This document shows, one piece after another, positions 1 to 7,284 of a DNA stretch of 9,203 nucleotides. Where the stretch lies: assembly GCA_003560175.1 (NCBI GenBank), contig PWIZ01000171.1:1-9203 (forward strand), given 5' to 3'. Within the stretch, counting starts at the first letter, position 1. Each line of letters opens with the position of its first letter. This DNA comes from Halomonas sp. (GTDB taxonomy: Bacteria; Pseudomonadota; Gammaproteobacteria; Pseudomonadales; Halomonadaceae). A model generated the notes under the pieces. It was given only the letters and a program-made list of their open reading frames with translations, had not been told where the DNA came from and searched no databases. The position numbers were made by a program, and so were the translations under genes.

Positions 1-281
1 CTGTAGTGGACGCGCAGATCATCGACGTAGTCGGTCACGGTGAACTCCACGTCAAGACTGTCGGGATTGCGCACCACCGTGCCTTCTCTGACCATGCCGC
101 CGGCGCGAATCTGGCGTTCGATCGGCGCTTCGCCCGCGGCGATCTGCACGGGACTGAAGAAGAGGTTGATGTTGGCACGCAGGGCATAGAGTGTCAGGCC
201 CACGGCAATAGCCGCCAGGGCGACCAACCCCAGGATCACATACAGTTTCTGCTTGCGCTTCGGTGTCAGGCTAAGTGTCAT
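1..281 (-). CDS. ccmE: Cytochrome c maturation protein CcmE (heme chaperone), 3' end cut by window edge
   Basis: CcmE is the periplasmic, membrane-anchored heme chaperone that receives heme through CcmABCD and passes it to the CcmF/H ligase. The 93 visible residues begin MTLSLTPKRKQKLY: a short positive N-terminus, one membrane segment (about residues 13-33, rich in Leu, Ala and Val), then the start of the beta-barrel domain with FFSPVQIAAGEAP and IRAGGMVREGTVVRNPD, both typical of the family. The heme-binding histidine lies in the missing C-terminal part, so it cannot be checked. The ATG at 281 overlaps the end of ccmD by 11 bases, consistent with translational coupling. The gene continues past the left edge, where ccmF would be expected. 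Assignment rests on sequence pattern and operon position, and both are strong. Confidence 0.95.
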   Translation of the reverse strand, partial: MTLSLTPKRKQKLYVILGLVALAAIAVGLTLYALRANINLFFSPVQIAAGEAPIERQIRAGGMVREGTVVRNPDSLDVEFTVTDYVDDLRVHY

Positions 282-510
282 GACGATCCCCACCCGTTTG
301 ATGTGAAACTCCAGCCATCCCGCCCGGGTTGGCACCCTGACGATTCTCGCGTCGTACCCGGCGCTGCAAGTTGCGCAGCAGCAGGCGGCGCTCGGCGCGG
401 GCGTGCAGGACGATGCCGACGAGCAGTCCGGCGGTCGACGCCCAGGCGGCCCAGACGTAGGGAGCGTGGCCCCCCATGGCGATAAATTCGTTGAAGGACT
501 CGAAGGCCAT
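271..510 (-). CDS. ccmD: Heme exporter accessory protein CcmD
   Basis: A 79-residue protein with one membrane segment (about residues 18-36) followed by a very basic tail (RAERRLLLRNLQRRVRRENRQG), the usual shape of CcmD. The N-terminal FNEFIAMGGHAPYVWAAW resembles the conserved start of the family. CcmD is a small inner-membrane protein that stabilises the CcmABC-CcmE assembly and helps release heme-loaded CcmE from the ABC transporter. Its start shares one base with the ccmC stop (TGATG arrangement) and its end overlaps the ccmE start. The roughly 20 residues after the basic stretch are low in recognisable pattern; CcmD C-termini vary. Identity depends on context as well as sequence because the family is short and divergent. 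Confidence 0.9.
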   Translation of the reverse strand: MAFESFNEFIAMGGHAPYVWAAWASTAGLLVGIVLHARAERRLLLRNLQRRVRRENRQGANPGGMAGVSHQTGGDRHDT

Positions 511-1250
511 CAGCGCTCCTCCCCGATCAGTTCACGCACCCAGCGCTTGTTGGACTCGCGGCGCAGGATCTCGCTGCGGGTGCGCATCAGGGTCAGGGCG
601 ATAAAGAAGCTGTAGAAGCCCAACACCATGATCAACAACGGTGCCCACATCTCCATGGGCATGGCGGCGCGACCGGTGATGGTGAAGGTGGCCGGCTGGT
701 GCAGGGTGTACCACCAGTCCACCGAATACTTGATGATCGGGATATTGATAACCCCCACCATGGCCAGCACCGAGGCCGCCCGGGAGGCGCTGTCGCGGCT
801 CGTGAAAGCGCCGCGCAGGGCAATCACCCCGAGGTAAAGAAATAGCAGGATCAGCATCGAGGTGAGGCGCGCATCCCACATCCACCAGGTGCCCCAGGTG
901 GGCACACCCCACACCGCGCCGGAGAACAGGGACACGAAGGTCATGGCCGCCCCCAGCGGTGCCATCATGGCGGCGGCCATATCGGCGATCTTGATCTTCC
1001 AGACCATGTAGACCAGCCCGGCCACCGCCATGGAGACGAAGATCGACTGGGCCAGGAAGGCCGCCGGCACATGCACATAGATGATGCGAAAGCTGTTGCC
1101 CTGCTGGTAGTCGGCGGGGGCAAAGGCCAGGCCCCAGACGCTGCCGACCAGAAGCAGGACGGCGGCGGCAACCCAGAAGACAGGCTGCAGTCTAGCGCTG
1201 ATGGCATAGAACCACTTGGGGGAACGCAGCTTGTTAATAAAGGCCCACAT
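510..1250 (-). CDS. ccmC: Heme exporter protein CcmC
   Basis: CcmC is the inner-membrane heme-handling protein that, with CcmE, forms the complex in which heme becomes covalently bound to CcmE. The 246 residues match the family length and show six hydrophobic segments. The tryptophan-rich WWD motif is at residues 119-130 ([12 protein letters not shown]). The two heme-ligand histidines of the family are visible as H60 in YVHVPAAF and H184 in YTLHQPA, at the same numbers as in E. coli CcmC. I chose the ATG at 1250 ([13 protein letters not shown]) over an in-frame ATG at 1298 because it has a GGAG ribosome site just upstream and leaves a 13-base gap to ccmB; the longer form would extend into ccmB and add 16 residues unlike the family. 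The stop overlaps the ccmD start. Confidence 0.96.
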   Translation of the reverse strand: MWAFINKLRSPKWFYAISARLQPVFWVAAAVLLLVGSVWGLAFAPADYQQGNSFRIIYVHVPAAFLAQSIFVSMAVAGLVYMVWKIKIADMAAAMMAPLGAAMTFVSLFSGAVWGVPTWGTWWMWDARLTSMLILLFLYLGVIALRGAFTSRDSASRAASVLAMVGVINIPIIKYSVDWWYTLHQPATFTITGRAAMPMEMWAPLLIMVLGFYSFFIALTLMRTRSEILRRESNKRWVRELIGEER

Positions 1251-1263
1251 GCCTCTCCACCTC

Positions 1264-2007
1264 TCAACCGTTGATACTGATACGCAGCGATGCCGCAATG
1301 GCCCAGGGCGCCAGCATCAGCGCCAGGGCCAACAGGGCACCCAGAATGGCCAGGTGGGCCATGGCCCCGTCACCGAGGATCGCCGCCTGTACGGCGCCGG
1401 CGCCGAAGATCAGCACCGGAATATAGAGCGGCAGCACCAACAGCGACAGCAGCACGCCGCCCCGGGAGAGCCCCACGGTCAGCGCCGCGCCGATGGCACC
1501 GATCAGGCTCAGGCTGGCCGTGCCCAGCGCCAGCGAGAGCGCCAATATCAGGTAGCTGCCGGCGGGCAGTGAGAGCATGATACCCAGCACAGGTGCCATC
1601 AGCGCCAGGGGCAGGCCGGTCAGCAGCCAGTGAACCGCCACCTTGGCCATCACCAGCATGGGCAGCGACTGCGGGGTCAGCAGCAGCTGCTCCAGAGAAC
1701 CGTCGTCGTAATCCCCGCGAAACAGACTGTCCAGGGAAAGCAGCGCCGCCAGCAGTGCCGCCACCCACAAAAGGCCCGGCGCAATAGTCGCGAGCAGCTG
1801 CGGATCCGGCGAGATACCGATCGGGAACAGGGTAATCACCAGCGCAAAGAACACCAGGGGATTGAGCACTTCGCTGCGCCGGCGCATCAGCAGCGTCAGG
1901 TCCCGCCTCAGGGTCGCCCAGAGTGCGACCGCCAGACCGCCGCCGGGTTCCCGCCGCGATACACTGCGATCATCATTGACGGACAGGTGAGACTCAGAAC
2001 CCGACAT
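1264..2007 (-). CDS. ccmB: Heme exporter permease CcmB
   Basis: A 247-residue integral membrane protein with about six hydrophobic segments after residue 50. It carries the conserved [15 protein letters not shown] block (residues 97-110) and [16 protein letters not shown] near the N-terminus, both typical of CcmB. CcmB is the membrane partner of the CcmA ATPase, and together with CcmC and CcmD they form the transporter-like complex that releases heme-loaded CcmE. The ATG at 2007 lies inside the end of ccmA (14-base overlap) and has a GGAGGG ribosome site inside the ccmA coding sequence (minus-strand reading of 2015-2020). The first 25 or so residues ([24 protein letters not shown]) are polar, unlike most CcmB proteins, which start near the [15 protein letters not shown] segment. 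This is a modest N-terminal extension, and a later start is possible but not obvious. Confidence 0.95.
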   Translation of the reverse strand: MSGSESHLSVNDDRSVSRREPGGGLAVALWATLRRDLTLLMRRRSEVLNPLVFFALVITLFPIGISPDPQLLATIAPGLLWVAALLAALLSLDSLFRGDYDDGSLEQLLLTPQSLPMLVMAKVAVHWLLTGLPLALMAPVLGIMLSLPAGSYLILALSLALGTASLSLIGAIGAALTVGLSRGGVLLSLLVLPLYIPVLIFGAGAVQAAILGDGAMAHLAILGALLALALMLAPWAIAASLRISING

Positions 2008-2641
2008 GAGGCTGCCCTCCTCTACCCAGATGCACGCGGCGCAGCTTGTCGGTATTCCTCAGCTCATGGTGGGTGGTGACCAGCACGCAGCCGCCTGCGC
2101 GAGCATGCACGATCAGCCGTTCCTCCAGCGCCGCCACGCCGTCGCGGTCGATGGCGGTGAAGGGCTCGTCAAGCACCCAGAGAGGCCGCGGCGTCAGCTC
2201 AAGGCGAGCCAGCGCCACCCGGCGCTGCTGCCCGGCCGACAGCTGCCCGGCCGGCACGTCCTCGAAGCCCACCAGCCCCACCGACTCCAGCGCCGCCAGG
2301 CGTGCCGCCTCATTGTCGCGCTCGCCGGCCAGGGCCTGATACCAGGTCAGGTTCTCCAACGGCGTCAGGGCGCCCTTCACCCCCGGCGCGTGACCTAGAT
2401 AAAGCAGACTTTCGAGGAAGGCCTGGCGAGCGTCACGCATCGGTATGCCGTTCCAGAACAGCTCGCCCTGGTAGTCGGCCAGCTGACCGGAGAGGATCTT
2501 CAACAGAGTGGTCTTGCCGCTACCGTTGGGCCCTTCGATCCGGACAATCTCGCCGGCCTGGATGTCCAGGTCGAGGTCCTCGAAGAGCCAGCGATCATCC
2601 CGTTCGCAGGCCAGCTTTCGGGCTTGCAGGCTCAGGCTCAA
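1994..2641 (-). CDS. ccmA: Cytochrome c biogenesis ATP-binding protein CcmA, TTG start
   Basis: The cytoplasmic ABC ATPase of the heme-handling complex. All ABC motifs are present: Walker A GPNGSGKTT (residues 37-45), signature LSAGQQRR (134-141), Walker B LWVLDEP (154-160) followed by FTAID, and the H-loop in VTTHHE (H191). The length of 215 residues is normal for CcmA, which lacks any membrane part and pairs with CcmB. The start is TTG at 2641 (MSLSLQARKLACER). No in-frame ATG is near, and a GGAG ribosome site (minus-strand reading of 2648-2651) lies six bases upstream, so the rare start codon looks real and may keep translation modest. It is the first gene of the ccm operon and faces the divergent control region at 2642-2857. 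Confidence 0.96.
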   Translation of the reverse strand: MSLSLQARKLACERDDRWLFEDLDLDIQAGEIVRIEGPNGSGKTTLLKILSGQLADYQGELFWNGIPMRDARQAFLESLLYLGHAPGVKGALTPLENLTWYQALAGERDNEAARLAALESVGLVGFEDVPAGQLSAGQQRRVALARLELTPRPLWVLDEPFTAIDRDGVAALEERLIVHARAGGCVLVTTHHELRNTDKLRRVHLGRGGQPHVGF

Positions 2642-2708
2642 GGCGCACTCCGGGATGAGTAATTTGGCTCGAGACTCTACACGGAAAGCACTATTACTGC
2701 CAGATTCT

Positions 2709-2723
2709 CGGCTGCGTCAGCCG
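2709..2723. repeat. Short inverted repeat CGGCTG-N3-CAGCCG upstream of ccmA
   Basis: A perfect six-base dyad with a three-base centre, about 70-80 bases upstream of the ccmA start and just downstream (in the ccm direction) of the FNR-like box. It could be a weak leader hairpin or a regulator half-site pair; the sequence alone does not decide. It is listed because it lies where the ccm promoter or leader must be. Confidence 0.3.
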
Positions 2724-2730
2724 GTCGCGG

Positions 2731-2744
2731 TTGACCCGCGTCAA
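2731..2744 (-). promoter_or_regulatory. FNR/Anr-type operator candidate for the ccm operon
   Basis: The sequence TTGACCCGCGTCAA is a perfect dyad of TTGAC and GTCAA around four bases. It fits the TTGA-N6-TCAA core bound by FNR, Anr, Dnr and FixK regulators (FNR consensus TTGAT-N4-ATCAA), differing from FNR only in the innermost base of each half. Its centre is about 96 bases upstream of the ccmA start, leaving room for a promoter between them, although I see no convincing -10 element at the -41.5 spacing. E. coli ccm genes are known to respond to FNR, so control of ccm is the likelier role. The site could also serve the divergent gene. A match by chance is possible because half-sites are short. 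Confidence 0.45.
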
Positions 2745-2766
2745 ACCTTGCGACGATGGTCTCCCC

Positions 2767-2794
2767 TTGCGTGATCGGCCGCCCCTGCTATCCT
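2767..2794 (+). promoter_or_regulatory. Candidate sigma-70 promoter for the umuD-like gene
   Basis: TTGCGT (2767-2772) and TATCCT (2789-2794) are 16 bases apart, and TG at 2786-2787 gives an extended -10 (TGC-TATCCT). Transcription would start near 2800-2802, directly at the LexA box, so bound LexA would block it. An alternative -35, TTGCCA at 2794-2799, has no good -10 partner. This is prediction by eye. Confidence 0.4.
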
Positions 2795-2801
2795 TGCCAA
2801 G

Positions 2802-2821
2802 TACTGTATATCTCGACAGTA
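2802..2821. promoter_or_regulatory. LexA box (SOS operator)
   Basis: TACTGTATATCTCGACAGTA matches the E. coli LexA consensus TACTGTATATATATACAGTA at 17 of 20 positions, including both essential CTG and CAG arms (2804-2806 and 2817-2819) at the correct spacing. It lies 36 bases upstream of the umuD-like start and just downstream of a candidate promoter. It therefore very likely places the plus-strand gene pair under SOS control. The ccm operon on the other side starts about 160 bases away and is less likely to be affected. Confidence 0.88.
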
Positions 2822-2857
2822 AACAGTCAGCGAGGCTGACGACAGGAGGCTCATGCC

Positions 2858-3343
2858 ATGCCCGAGGTCAACGCCCAGTTTCTTCTTCGCCGCCCCAACC
2901 TTCCCCTGGCCGAGGCCTGGGCGCTCCTCGATGGACCGGACTCGGCCGACGAGCGCCTCGTCGAGGTGCCTCTGCTCGGCAACGTCGCGGCGGGACGCCC
3001 CATGGAAGCCTGCCCGGACGTCTCCACCATAAGGGTGCCCAGCAGCATGGTGCGCCGTAATACCTATGCCCTGCGGGTGCGCGGCGACTCCATGATCGAT
3101 TGCAACATCTTCGACGGGGATGTGATCATCATAGAGCGTCAAGAGAGCGCCGAGAACGGCGAAACCGCCGTGGTGATGATCAACAATCAGGAGGTCACCC
3201 TGAAGAAGCTCTATATCGACCGGGCCGGCGTGCGCCTGCAGCCAGCCAACGAACGCATGGCGCCAATCTTCCTGAAGAACAGTGACATTCAGGTACTGGG
3301 ACTGGTGATGGGCGTGGTGCGCCGGGAGGCGCTGGCCGCCTGA
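2858..3343 (+). CDS. UmuD/LexA-like S24 autoprotease without a DNA-binding domain
   Basis: A 161-residue protein of the LexA/UmuD S24 peptidase family. The cleavage site is the Ala45-Gly46 bond in VPLLGNVAAGRPMEA, the nucleophile Ser78 lies in RVRGDSMID, and the general base Lys116 lies in QEVTLKKLY. The Ser-Lys spacing of 38 is close to that of LexA and UmuD (37). The cleavage region resembles LexA (Ala-Gly) more than UmuD (Cys-Gly), but the winged-helix DNA-binding domain of LexA is absent: only about 36 residues precede the protease domain, and a TGA at 2837-2839 closes the frame upstream. An AGGAGG ribosome site (2844-2849) stands eight bases before the ATG. In the family, RecA filaments trigger self-cleavage, and UmuD' then joins UmuC in polymerase V. 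No umuC follows here; yigZ does. I give no symbol because an orphan UmuD-like role and a LexA-derived role are both possible. Confidence 0.85.
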   Translation: MPEVNAQFLLRRPNLPLAEAWALLDGPDSADERLVEVPLLGNVAAGRPMEACPDVSTIRVPSSMVRRNTYALRVRGDSMIDCNIFDGDVIIIERQESAENGETAVVMINNQEVTLKKLYIDRAGVRLQPANERMAPIFLKNSDIQVLGLVMGVVRREALAA

Positions 3344-3960
3344 TGCGCTACCCCGCCCCCGACCTGCCCACCGGCACATGGCAGGAGAGCGAGCTGGAGG
3401 TGGAGAAGAGCCGCTTCATTACCTGGCTGTGCTACGCCCCCGACCCGGCCACCTTCGAGACCCTGCTGACCGAAGCCCGACGACGCCACCCCGGTGCCAG
3501 CCACCACTGCAGCGCCTTCATCGCTGGTCCGCCCGGGGAACAGACCGCCATCGGGTTCTCGGACGACGGCGAACCCGGCGGCACCGCCGGACGGCCCATG
3601 TATCGTGTGCTCGAGGGTTCCGGGATCGGCCAGGTGGGCTGCGTGGTGACGCGCTACTTTGGCGGCACCAAACTGGGCACCGGCGGCCTGGCCCGGGCCT
3701 ATGCCCAGGCCGTGGCCCAGGGCCTGGAGTCCCTGCCGCGTCGCCAGGTGGTGGAGCGCACCTCGCTGCAGCTCAAGGTCGACTTCGCCGGCGAGGCCGA
3801 GGCGCGCGCCTGGCTGGGCGAGCATGATGTTCCCGTGGAGGCCGCCGACTACGACGTCGAAGGGGTCACCCTCACCGCCGGCTGGCCCAGCGACATGCCC
3901 GTCGACCTCGGCGAACTCGAATCGCGACTGCGCGGCAGGTTGACCCTGCTCGAGAGCTGA
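3343..3960 (+). CDS. yigZ: YigZ/IMPACT family protein
   Basis: A 205-residue protein of the YigZ/IMPACT family. The N-terminal IMPACT domain (about residues 10-135) contains EVEKSRFITWL, HHCSAFIAG, SDDGEPGGTAGRPM (73-86) and the signature GIGQVGCVVTRYFGGTKLG (94-112). The rest (140-205) matches the small alpha/beta C-terminal domain often found in bacterial members. The family's molecular role is unsettled: eukaryotic IMPACT opposes Gcn2 activation, and bacterial members have been suggested to bind nucleic acid or nucleotides; this sequence cannot settle it. The ATG shares one base with the umuD-like stop (TGATG), and a GGGAGG sits 13 bases upstream, so translation is probably coupled and the gene probably shares the LexA-controlled promoter. 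The stop codon is the first TGA of a 14-base tandem repeat. Confidence 0.92.
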   Translation: MRYPAPDLPTGTWQESELEVEKSRFITWLCYAPDPATFETLLTEARRRHPGASHHCSAFIAGPPGEQTAIGFSDDGEPGGTAGRPMYRVLEGSGIGQVGCVVTRYFGGTKLGTGGLARAYAQAVAQGLESLPRRQVVERTSLQLKVDFAGEAEARAWLGEHDVPVEAADYDVEGVTLTAGWPSDMPVDLGELESRLRGRLTLLES

Positions 3961-3995
3961 ATCACCAGAGCTGAATCACCAGAGCTGAATCACCG
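3954..3995. repeat. Three tandem 14-base repeats across the yigZ stop codon
   Basis: The unit GAGCTGAATCACCA occurs at 3954-3967 and 3968-3981, and again at 3982-3995 with only the last base changed (G). The first copy supplies the last codon and stop of yigZ. Because 14 is not a multiple of three, the TGA triplets at 3958, 3972 and 3986 fall in three different frames, so the array stops translation in all plus frames. It probably arose by slipped-strand duplication. The near-identity of the copies suggests a recent event or selection. Confidence 0.9.
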
Positions 3996-4009
3996 GCGAG
4001 CCTGAAACG

Positions 4010-4041
4010 CAGCAGGGGCGCTCCGAAGAGCGCCCCTGCTG
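4010..4041. terminator. Strong bidirectional hairpin between yigZ and oadB
   Basis: A perfect 14-base-pair stem (left arm CAGCAGGGGCGCTC, 4010-4023; right arm 4028-4041) closes a CGAA tetraloop. It lies 50 bases after the yigZ stop and about 22 bases after the oadB stop, between two convergent genes, where a shared terminator is expected. The U-tract is weak in both directions (only CGTTTC on the minus strand, none on the plus strand). It may therefore end transcription poorly by itself or mainly protect 3' ends. Confidence 0.75.
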
Positions 4042-4063
4042 TAGAGGATAGCAAGCCACTGGC

Positions 4064-5386
4064 TCAACCCAGGTACTTGATCATCACCCCCGCGGCCACC
4101 GCCGAGCCGATCACGCCGGCCACGTTGGGCCCCATGGCGTGCATCAGCAGGAAGTTGTGGGGGTTGGACTCCAGCCCCACCTTGTTGGCCACCCTTGCTG
4201 CCATGGGCACCGCGGAGACGCCGGCAGCGCCGATCAGCGGGTTGATCGGCATCTTGCTCATCACGTTCATCAACTTGGCCATGAGGATGCCGGCGGCGGT
4301 GCCGATGGCGAAGGCCACCATGCCCAGCGCCATGATGCCGAGCGTCTCCAGCGCCAGGAAGCTCTCGGCCATCAGCCGCGAGCCCACGGCCAGGCCCAGC
4401 ACGATGGTGACAATATTGATCAGGGCGTTCTGGGCGGTGTCGGTCAGGCGCTCCACCACGCCACACTCGCGCATCAGGTTGCCGAAACAAAACATCCCCA
4501 GCAGCGGCGCGGCATCCGGCAGGAAGAGCGCCACCAGCATCAGCAGCGCCAGCGGAAAGACGATCTTCTCGAGCTTCGACACCGGACGCAGCTGGGTCAT
4601 GGTGATCTCACGCTCACGCTTCGTGGTGAGCAGCTTCATGATCGGTGGCTGAATCATCGGCACCAGCGCCATGTAGGCATAGGCAGCCACGGCGATCGCC
4701 CCCAGCAGCTCCGGCGCCAGCACGCTCGACACATAGATCGAGGTGGGACCGTCGGCACCACCGATGATACCGATGGCGGCAGACTGCTCGAGCGAGAAGT
4801 CCATCCAGCCCATGGCCGACATGCCCACCGCGCCGAACAGGGTGGCGAAGATGCCAAACTGAGCGGCCGCGCCCAGGAACAGGGTGCGCGGATTGGCCAG
4901 CAGCGGGCCGAAATCGGTCATCGCCCCTACGCCCATGAAGATGATTAGCGGCGCGATACCCGAGGCAACGGCGACCTGGTAGAAGGTGTAGAGCAGACCG
5001 TCACCGTAGCCGACGTTCATGGCCACGTCCTTGGCGGCACGCAGCTGATCCGGCGAAGCACCGTTGTCGACCAGCGCCTTGAGGGTGGCGCGCCACGCCT
5101 CCTGGCCGGCCAGCGGGTCCAGGGCCGCCCCCAGCGCCGAGGCCATCTGCTGGAGCACCGCTGGGCGCGCCACCTCGATGGCCTGATCCAGGGCCGATAT
5201 GGCCAGGCCTGCCTCGGGAATGTTGGCCAGGATGCCACCGAAGCCGATCGGCACCAGCAGCAGCGGTTCGAACTTCTTGGCGATGGCCAGGTACAGCAGC
5301 ACCATACCCACCACGATCATCACGGCCTGGCCGAGGGTCAGGTTGTAGGCCCCCGAGCCATACCAGAGAGTTACCAGCTTTTCCAT
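4064..5386 (-). CDS. oadB: Sodium-pumping oxaloacetate decarboxylase, beta subunit OadB
   Basis: OadB is the inner-membrane subunit that decarboxylates carboxybiotin carried by OadA and couples this to sodium export. The 440-residue protein has many hydrophobic segments and the family hallmarks: [16 protein letters not shown] (36-51), [18 protein letters not shown] (151-168) and [10 protein letters not shown] (209-218), where D212 corresponds to the catalytic/sodium-binding aspartate (D203 in Klebsiella). Near the C-terminus [19 protein letters not shown] and [19 protein letters not shown] are also typical. The region at residues 60-130 is the usual variable loop, and the length matches the roughly 433-residue Klebsiella protein. 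I chose the ATG at 5386 ([10 protein letters not shown]); the frame is open further upstream to 5446, but that would run into oadA. The gap to oadA is 10 bases, and an AAGGG lies nine bases upstream as a ribosome site. It is last in the oadGAB operon. Confidence 0.97.
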   Translation of the reverse strand: MEKLVTLWYGSGAYNLTLGQAVMIVVGMVLLYLAIAKKFEPLLLVPIGFGGILANIPEAGLAISALDQAIEVARPAVLQQMASALGAALDPLAGQEAWRATLKALVDNGASPDQLRAAKDVAMNVGYGDGLLYTFYQVAVASGIAPLIIFMGVGAMTDFGPLLANPRTLFLGAAAQFGIFATLFGAVGMSAMGWMDFSLEQSAAIGIIGGADGPTSIYVSSVLAPELLGAIAVAAYAYMALVPMIQPPIMKLLTTKREREITMTQLRPVSKLEKIVFPLALLMLVALFLPDAAPLLGMFCFGNLMRECGVVERLTDTAQNALINIVTIVLGLAVGSRLMAESFLALETLGIMALGMVAFAIGTAAGILMAKLMNVMSKMPINPLIGAAGVSAVPMAARVANKVGLESNPHNFLLMHAMGPNVAGVIGSAVAAGVMIKYLG

Positions 5387-5396
5387 GGGGAGGCCC

Positions 5397-7229
5397 TTAG
5401 AGTTCGATGAGCACGTCGCCGACGGAGACGCTGTCGCCCTCGCCAACCTTGACGGCAGAGACGGTGCCGGCGCTTGCCGCGCGCACCTCGGTCTCCATCT
5501 TCATCGCCTCGAGGATGATGACCACATCACCCTCCTTGACCGCATCGCCAGGGCGCACATTGACCTTGAAGATGTTGCCGGCCAGCGGCGCACTGATCGC
5601 CTCTCCGGTGGCGGCCGGCGCGGCGGCGGCCGTCGCTGGCTGGGCCCCACCGCCCTGCTCCTGGACATCGGCGATCTCGCCACCCTCAGCGACCTCGACC
5701 ACATAGGCCTTGCCGTTGACCTTGACGGTATAGGTCTCGGGGCCGGCCGGGGCGCTGCCGCTGACGGCAGGCGCCTTGGCAACGGCCTTCGCCGGCAGGT
5801 TAGCGCTGGCGTCGTCCTTGCCCGGCGCCTGGGGCGCTGGCTCGAAGGCGTCGGGGTTGTCGCGGTTCTTGAGGAACTTCAGGCCGATCTGCGGGAAGAG
5901 CGCGTAGGTGAGCACATCATCGATCTCGCGCTCGCCCTCGGCCAGGCGGATACCGTCCGCCTTGGCCTTCGCCTTGAGCTCGGCGGCGAGATTGTCCATT
6001 TCGGCCTCGAGCCTATCCGCAGGGCGGCAGGTGATCGGCTCCTTGCCCTCCAGCACGCGGGCCTGCAGCTCCTTGTTGAGCTCGGCCGGGGCCGCGCCGT
6101 ACTCGCCCTTGAGCAGCGCCTGGACCTCCTTGGAGATCGACTTGTAGCGCGCCCCCATCATCACGTTCATCACCGCCTGGGTGCCGACGATCTGGGACGT
6201 CGGGGTGACCAGGGGGATGAAGCCCAGGTCCTCACGCACCCGGGGAATCTCCTGCAGGACGTCATCGAGCTTGTCTGCAGCGCCCTGCTCCCTGAGCTGG
6301 CCTTCCATATTGGTGAGCATGCCCCCCGGCACCTGGGCGATCAGGATGCGCGAGTCGATACCCTTCAACGAGCCCTCGAAGGCGGCGTACTTCTTGCGCA
6401 CCTCGCGGAAGTAGGCGGCGATCTCCTCGAGCAGCTCGAGGTCCAGCCCGGTGTCGCGCTCGGTGCCCTGGAGGATAGCCACCACCGACTCGGTGGGGCT
6501 GTGGCCGTAGGTCATGGACATCGAGGAGATGGCGGTGTCGACGTTGTCGATGCCCGCCTCGGCGGCCTTGAGGATGGTGGAGGTGGAGAGTCCGGTGGTG
6601 GCGTGGCACTGCATGTGGATCGGGATATCCACCGCGGCCTTGAGCTTGGTGACCAGCTCATAGGCGTCATAGGGCTTGAGCAGACCGGCCATGTCCTTGA
6701 TACACAGCGAATCCGCGCCCATGGCGGCGATGGTCTTACCGAGCTCGACCCAGCCGTCCAGAGTGTGCACCGGGCTCACGGTGTAGGAGAGCGTGCCCTG
6801 GGCGTGACCCCCGACGTTGCGCACCGCCTGGATGGCGCGCTCCAGATTGCGCGGGTCGTTCATGGCGTCGAAGACGCGGAAGACATCGACGCCGTTGGTC
6901 TTGGCCCGCTCGACGAACTTGTCCACCACATCGTCGCCATAGTGGCGATAGCCGAGCAGGTTCTGACCACGCAGCAACATCTGCTGGGGGGTGTTGGGCA
7001 TGGCCGCCTTGAGTGCGCGGATGCGCTCCCAGGGATCCTCACCCAGGTAGCGAATGCAGGCGTCGAAGGTGGCGCCCCCCCAGGATTCCAGCGACCAGAA
7101 GCCGACACGATCCAGCTTTTCGGCAATGGGCAGCATGTCATCCAGGCGCATGCGCGTGGCGAACAGCGACTGGTGGGCATCACGCAGGACGACGTCGGTG
7201 ATGCCGAGCGGGCGAGCGTTGTCAGTCAT
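5397..7229 (-). CDS. oadA: Oxaloacetate decarboxylase, alpha subunit OadA (biotin-carrying)
   Basis: OadA transfers the carboxyl group of oxaloacetate to its own biotin, leaving pyruvate; OadB then releases the CO2. The 610 residues contain the carboxyltransferase domain (about 5-290; [12 protein letters not shown] with D17, CIKDMAG with K178, HMQCHATTG with H209), the conserved C-terminal carboxylase part (about 300-460) and an Ala/Pro-rich linker (about 475-540). The biotinyl domain ends the protein, with the EAMKMETE motif and biotin-accepting K577, 33 residues from the C-terminus. The ATG at 7229 gives the standard N-terminus, and an AAGGT stands about eight bases before it. Unusual: in the metal-binding H-x-H of the family, the first His is Gln207 here. 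PycB-type pyruvate carboxylase subunits are similar, but linkage to oadB and oadG argues for oxaloacetate decarboxylase. The gap to oadG is 55 bases. Confidence 0.97.
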   Translation of the reverse strand: MTDNARPLGITDVVLRDAHQSLFATRMRLDDMLPIAEKLDRVGFWSLESWGGATFDACIRYLGEDPWERIRALKAAMPNTPQQMLLRGQNLLGYRHYGDDVVDKFVERAKTNGVDVFRVFDAMNDPRNLERAIQAVRNVGGHAQGTLSYTVSPVHTLDGWVELGKTIAAMGADSLCIKDMAGLLKPYDAYELVTKLKAAVDIPIHMQCHATTGLSTSTILKAAEAGIDNVDTAISSMSMTYGHSPTESVVAILQGTERDTGLDLELLEEIAAYFREVRKKYAAFEGSLKGIDSRILIAQVPGGMLTNMEGQLREQGAADKLDDVLQEIPRVREDLGFIPLVTPTSQIVGTQAVMNVMMGARYKSISKEVQALLKGEYGAAPAELNKELQARVLEGKEPITCRPADRLEAEMDNLAAELKAKAKADGIRLAEGEREIDDVLTYALFPQIGLKFLKNRDNPDAFEPAPQAPGKDDASANLPAKAVAKAPAVSGSAPAGPETYTVKVNGKAYVVEVAEGGEIADVQEQGGGAQPATAAAAPAATGEAISAPLAGNIFKVNVRPGDAVKEGDVVIILEAMKMETEVRAASAGTVSAVKVGEGDSVSVGDVLIEL

Positions 7230-7284
7230 GGAAGTGACCTTGTGTTTTCAGAGGATATGGATAAGGCAAGGGAAAGAGGGCGTG

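Noticed and set aside
1251..1298. 48-base upstream extension of ccmC (start [14 protein letters not shown])
   Set aside because: It would overlap ccmB and add residues unlike CcmC; the ATG at 1250 has a better ribosome site and the conserved N-terminus.
2741..3379. 212-codon open frame on the minus strand opposite the umuD-like gene
   Set aside because: It covers the LexA box and the clear S24 protease gene in antisense and has no domain pattern of its own.
3954..3995. Tandem repeats as a CRISPR-like array
   Set aside because: The units are directly adjacent with no spacers and only 14 bases long.
4139..4948. 269-codon open frame on the plus strand opposite oadB
   Set aside because: Antisense shadow of oadB; the His/Gln/Arg-rich translation has no family features.
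5387..5446. 20-residue N-terminal extension of OadB
   Set aside because: It would overlap the end of oadA; MEKLV at 5386 matches the family start and leaves a 10-base intergenic gap.
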